Below are positions 7,075-9,421 of a DNA stretch of 9,421 bases, in pieces (position 1 is the first letter of the stretch; the number at the start of each line of letters is the position of its first letter). The translations under genes were made by a program, and so were the position numbers. The stretch lies in the NCBI GenBank assembly GCA_003451675.1, contig DMCY01000101.1, forward strand, positions 1-9,421, in the 5' to 3' direction. The notes under the pieces are model-generated. The model did not search any database. It saw nothing but the letters and a program-made list of their open reading frames with translations, and was not told the origin of the DNA. The stretch is from Candidatus Atribacteria bacterium. Its GTDB lineage: Bacteria; Atribacterota; JS1; SB-45; 34-128.

Positions 7075-8440
7075 ATATCTAAAACCAGACAAAGCCGGAG
7101 GACCTCTTATAGTAATGGATAAAGTCAAGGATGCTGTATATGATGAAGTGGTAGATATAGAAATGTCCGGAAAAAAAGAACACAGGCTGGGTAAAGTGGT
7201 TCAGATTGACAGGGAAAAAGCCATAATACAGGTTTTTCAGGGGACATCGGGTATTTCTTTAAATGATGTGAGCGTAGTTTTTTCCGGTAAACCTATGGAG
7301 ATATCTGTTTCCAGAGAAATTCTCGGCAGAATTTTTAATGGCACGGGAAAGCCTATAGATGGTGCTGGAGAAATATATTCTAACAAAAATTATAATATAA
7401 ATGGTAGACCAATGAACCCTGTGGCAAGACTTTATCCCAGGAATTACATTCAAACCGGGATTTCTTCTATAGATGGCCTTATAACCCTGATAAGGGGCCA
7501 GAAATTACCTATTTTTTCGGGAGATGGGCTTCCCCATAATCAGTTAGCAGCACAGATTGTAAAGCAAGCCAGGATTTCCGGTGAAGAGGACAGCAGTTTT
7601 GCGGTAGTTTTTGTGGCCATGGGCATAAAGCACGACGAAGCTGACTTTTTCCGGAAGGTATTTGAAGAGACTGGAACTATGGATAGGGTAGTAATGTTTT
7701 TAAATCTGGCAGATGATCCGGTAATGGAGAGAATCATTACTCCCAGGTGTGCCCTTACTGCTGCTGAGTATCTTGCTTTTGAATGTGATATGCATGTCTT
7801 AGTGATAATGACCGATATAACTAGTTACTGTGAGGCATTAAGGGAGATCTCGTCAGCCAGGGAAGAGGTGCCCTCCAGGAAGGGATATCCGGGATACCTT
7901 TATTCGGATCTGGCCAATCTCTATGAAAGGGCGGGTATGTTGAAGGGTTGTAAAGGAAGTATTACTCAGATAGCCATACTAACTATGCCCAATGATGATA
8001 TCACCCATCCAGTGCCAGACTTGACCGGTTATATTACCGAGGGTCAAATAGTTTTAAACAGGTCACTGTATCAGATGGGGATATACCCCCCTATCAATGT
8101 GCTCTCCTCGCTGTCGCGACTTATGAAGGATGGAATAGGAAAAGAATACACCCGGGAAGACCATCCCGATGTGGCAAACCAAGTTTTTTCCGCCTACTCC
8201 AAAGTCCAGGAGGTAAGGGCTCTGGCCCAGATTATAGGGGAAGATGAGCTTTCAGATACAGATCGCCAATATATGGAATTCGGGCGGCAGTTTGAGGAGC
8301 GCTTTACCAAACAGGACTTTGAAGAAAATCGAGACATAAAACAGACTCTGGACCTAATGTGGGAGCTTCTCAGGATTTTGCCTGAACAGGAACTTACCAG
8401 AATAGATCCTTCCCTAGTGAAAAAATATCTCAGGAGGTGA
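7064..8440 (+). CDS. atpB: V-type ATP synthase non-catalytic subunit B
   Basis: This 458-residue partner of subunit A alternates with it in the head and completes the catalytic site from the side. N-terminal barrel residues [19 protein letters not shown] (12-30) are typical. In place of a true P-loop there is [14 protein letters not shown] (152-165), the degenerate form that defines V-type B subunits and shows it does not hydrolyse ATP. The Walker-B-like strand is [20 protein letters not shown] (244-263). [10 protein letters not shown] (348-357) carries the Arg finger at 352, which reaches into the neighbouring A site. ATG at 7064 lies inside the last codons of A (11-nt overlap) with GAAGGTG (7051-7057) upstream, suggesting coupled translation and equal A:B output. 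The stop codon is embedded in the ribosome site of subunit D. Confidence 0.98.
   Translation: MKVKYLKPDKAGGPLIVMDKVKDAVYDEVVDIEMSGKKEHRLGKVVQIDREKAIIQVFQGTSGISLNDVSVVFSGKPMEISVSREILGRIFNGTGKPIDGAGEIYSNKNYNINGRPMNPVARLYPRNYIQTGISSIDGLITLIRGQKLPIFSGDGLPHNQLAAQIVKQARISGEEDSSFAVVFVAMGIKHDEADFFRKVFEETGTMDRVVMFLNLADDPVMERIITPRCALTAAEYLAFECDMHVLVIMTDITSYCEALREISSAREEVPSRKGYPGYLYSDLANLYERAGMLKGCKGSITQIAILTMPNDDITHPVPDLTGYITEGQIVLNRSLYQMGIYPPINVLSSLSRLMKDGIGKEYTREDHPDVANQVFSAYSKVQEVRALAQIIGEDELSDTDRQYMEFGRQFEERFTKQDFEENRDIKQTLDLMWELLRILPEQELTRIDPSLVKKYLRR
8432..8440 (+). promoter_or_regulatory. Shine-Dalgarno site that fixes the start of subunit D
   Basis: AGGAGGTGA is a near-perfect anti-SD complement and includes the stop codon of subunit B (TGA, 8438-8440). 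The in-frame GTG at 8437 lies within it and cannot be the start. ATG at 8446 is correctly spaced, 8 nt after GGAGG. Confidence 0.8.
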
Positions 8441-8445
8441 ATTTG

Positions 8446-9063
8446 ATGCAGGAAAACATTGCTCCAACCAAGGCTAATCTAATAGCCGCTCAGATATCCC
8501 TGAACTTTTCTAAAAAAGGTTACGAACTTCTAGATAAAAAGAGGAACGTTCTCATTAGGGAGATGATGAACTTCATGGACAAGGCTAAAGAAATGCAGCA
8601 AAAAATGCGGGAGATTTTCAAAGATGCGTATGAAGCCTTAATTATGGCGAACATCACCCTGGGAATAAACGAAGTGTATGAAGTAGCCAGGTCTATACCT
8701 CAAGCCACCGAATTTACTGTTCTTAGCCGCAGTGTTATGGGTGTTGAGATACACCAAATAAAGTATAAAAAGCGGGAACTCGAGCCTTACTACAGCTTTT
8801 ATCATACCAATATTGCCCTGGATGTAGCCTTAAAGGAATTCCACCAGGTGAAATATCTGCTCTATGAGCTGGCAGAAGTAGAGGATTCGGTGTATAAACT
8901 TGCTATGGAGATAAAGAGGACCCAGAAAAGGACTAATGCTCTAAAGAACATCCAGATACCTAAGTACGAAGCCCTTGTAAAGATAATTTCTGAAATGTTA
9001 GAGGAAAAGGAGAGGGAGGACTTTTTCCGACTTAAAGTATTGAAAAAGAAAAAACTTCGCTAA
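8446..9063 (+). CDS. atpD: V-type ATP synthase subunit D (central shaft)
   Basis: This 205-residue protein forms the coiled-coil axle that turns inside the A3B3 head, the functional counterpart of F1 gamma. The N-terminal motif IAPTKANLIAAQISLNFSKKGYELLDKKRNVLIREM (5-40) and C-terminal motif LAMEIKRTQKRTNALKNIQIP (152-172) are the two long helices that pack together. Between them is a short variable region (about 70-130). The tail is strongly basic. The start is ATG at 8446: the frame opens at GTG 8437, but that codon is part of the ribosome site. It begins 5 nt after the end of B and is the last gene of the operon. No further ATPase gene follows. Confidence 0.95.
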   Translation: MQENIAPTKANLIAAQISLNFSKKGYELLDKKRNVLIREMMNFMDKAKEMQQKMREIFKDAYEALIMANITLGINEVYEVARSIPQATEFTVLSRSVMGVEIHQIKYKKRELEPYYSFYHTNIALDVALKEFHQVKYLLYELAEVEDSVYKLAMEIKRTQKRTNALKNIQIPKYEALVKIISEMLEEKEREDFFRLKVLKKKKLR

Positions 9064-9071
9064 TTTTTTCT
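9047..9071 (+). terminator. Weak A/T-only stem at the operon end (terminator uncertain)
   Basis: AGAAAAAA (9047-9054) can pair with TTTTTTCT (9064-9071) across a 9-nt loop that contains the D stop codon. It is followed by a pyrimidine-rich tract up to about 9095. The stem has only one G-C pair, so it is a poor intrinsic terminator. No better candidate is visible before 9262. Confidence 0.2.
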
Positions 9072-9120
9072 GCATTTATTTCTTTCTCTTTCTTAACTCA
9101 ATACTGTCTTTACTATATAT

Positions 9121-9144
9121 TTGATAATTAGGTAAATTTATCAA
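9121..9144. repeat. Small inverted repeat in the 3' spacer
   Basis: TTGATAA (9121-9127) and TTATCAA (9138-9144) form a perfect 7-bp inverted repeat around a 10-nt centre. It is A+T-rich with no T-run after it. It may be a binding site, a transposon-end remnant or chance. The rest of the 9064-9262 spacer shows no gene, RNA or clear signal. Confidence 0.25.
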
Positions 9145-9262
9145 TCGAGATAGGCTAGGCATCTGTCTAACAAAGAGCAAACACAAGGTCTGCCCTTACG
9201 ATTTTTTCAATAATGACTAATCTATTTCGAATTTATTCGTTGTATTTTCCTTTTTTTCCTAA

Positions 9263-9421
9263 CTATATACTTGATACGTATTTAATTTGGTGCTGCGCCA
9301 AGACATTGTATCCACTCCAGTTGCCAATCTGTACTGAAACTTTATCTAGCATTATTGGTATCACAAATCTAATGCTACTGTCAACATCTGGTAACTGTTT
9401 TTTAAGATGTTGATAAGGAGT
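9263..9421 (-). CDS. C-terminal end of a minus-strand gene, possibly a DDE integrase/transposase (5' end outside window)
   Basis: Reading the minus strand from base 9421, the frame is open for 52 codons to a TAG at 9263-9265. The peptide begins TPYQHLKKQLPD, continues through a hydrophobic stretch (RFVIPIMLDKVSVQ) and ends near SGYNVLAQHQIKYVSSI. Its composition looks like real protein, unlike the overlapping + strand frame. A TPxxxL motif near the C-terminus is common in IS3/IS481-type integrases ('RP..SL...TP'), which is the only clue to function, and no catalytic residues are visible. It converges on the ATPase operon. I am moderately sure it is coding and cannot confirm the family. Confidence 0.45.
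   Translation of the reverse strand, partial: TPYQHLKKQLPDVDSSIRFVIPIMLDKVSVQIGNWSGYNVLAQHQIKYVSSI

Noticed and set aside
8437..8445. GTG at 8437 (or TTG at 8443) as the start of subunit D
   Set aside because: The GTG is inside the AGGAGGTGA ribosome site, and the TTG is only 5 nt from it. ATG at 8446 has ideal spacing and the family's N-terminus.
9228..9239. CGAAT-TT-ATTCG mini-palindrome
   Set aside because: Its 2-nt centre allows only a 4-bp stem and no T-run follows on either strand, so it is not a usable terminator call.
9213..9413. 66-codon + strand frame in the right flank
   Set aside because: It has low-complexity Phe/Tyr/Leu-rich composition and no ribosome site, and it lies antisense to a frame that looks more like protein.
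1..9421. CRISPR array, tRNA/rRNA, known riboswitch or replication origin
   Set aside because: I looked for regularly spaced repeats, cloverleaf-like folds, conserved riboswitch cores and DnaA-box clusters and found none.

Overview
The window holds one complete operon for a rotary V/A-type ATPase (V-type ATP synthase) on the + strand, from about 301 to 9063, with the end of an unrelated gene at each edge. The A+T-rich sequence, near-consensus sigma-A promoter, strong Shine-Dalgarno sites and TTG/GTG starts suggest a low-GC Firmicute. The protein sequences look clostridial, and probably anaerobic, but the genus cannot be named from this window.

Layout: (1) 1-204, the 3' end of a protein resembling the C-terminus of UPF0236/ISLre2-type transposases (tentative). 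(2) 205-432, a non-coding leader with a weak inverted repeat, a promoter (TTGACT, 17 bp, TATAAT at 301-329) and a 5' UTR of about 97 nt containing an imperfect palindrome. (3) 433-9063, nine tightly packed genes in the order H(G)-C-I-K-F-E-A-B-D. Junctions range from an 11-nt overlap to an 18-nt gap, which implies one transcript with translational coupling. (4) 9064-9262, an A+T-rich spacer with no strong terminator. (5) 9263-9421, the 3' end of a minus-strand gene, possibly a DDE integrase/transposase.

How the genes work together: A and B form the A3B3 head, with A catalytic. D and F form the central shaft and C is the funnel that seats it on the membrane ring. K forms the ring and I is the membrane stator with the ion half-channels. 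E and H are the coiled-coil peripheral stalks. Every subunit class needed for a working enzyme is present once, with key motifs intact: the A P-loop and GER glutamate, the B Arg finger, the I-subunit arginine, and the K carboxylate.

I see no new multi-gene system. Points worth a second look are an N-terminal two-helix, signal-peptide-like module on subunit K, a C-terminal tail of roughly 35-40 residues on subunit I, a 16-bp perfect palindrome containing TATAAT just before the K gene, a Pro-to-Gly change in the A-subunit P-loop, the gene order, and possible mobile-element remnants on both sides.
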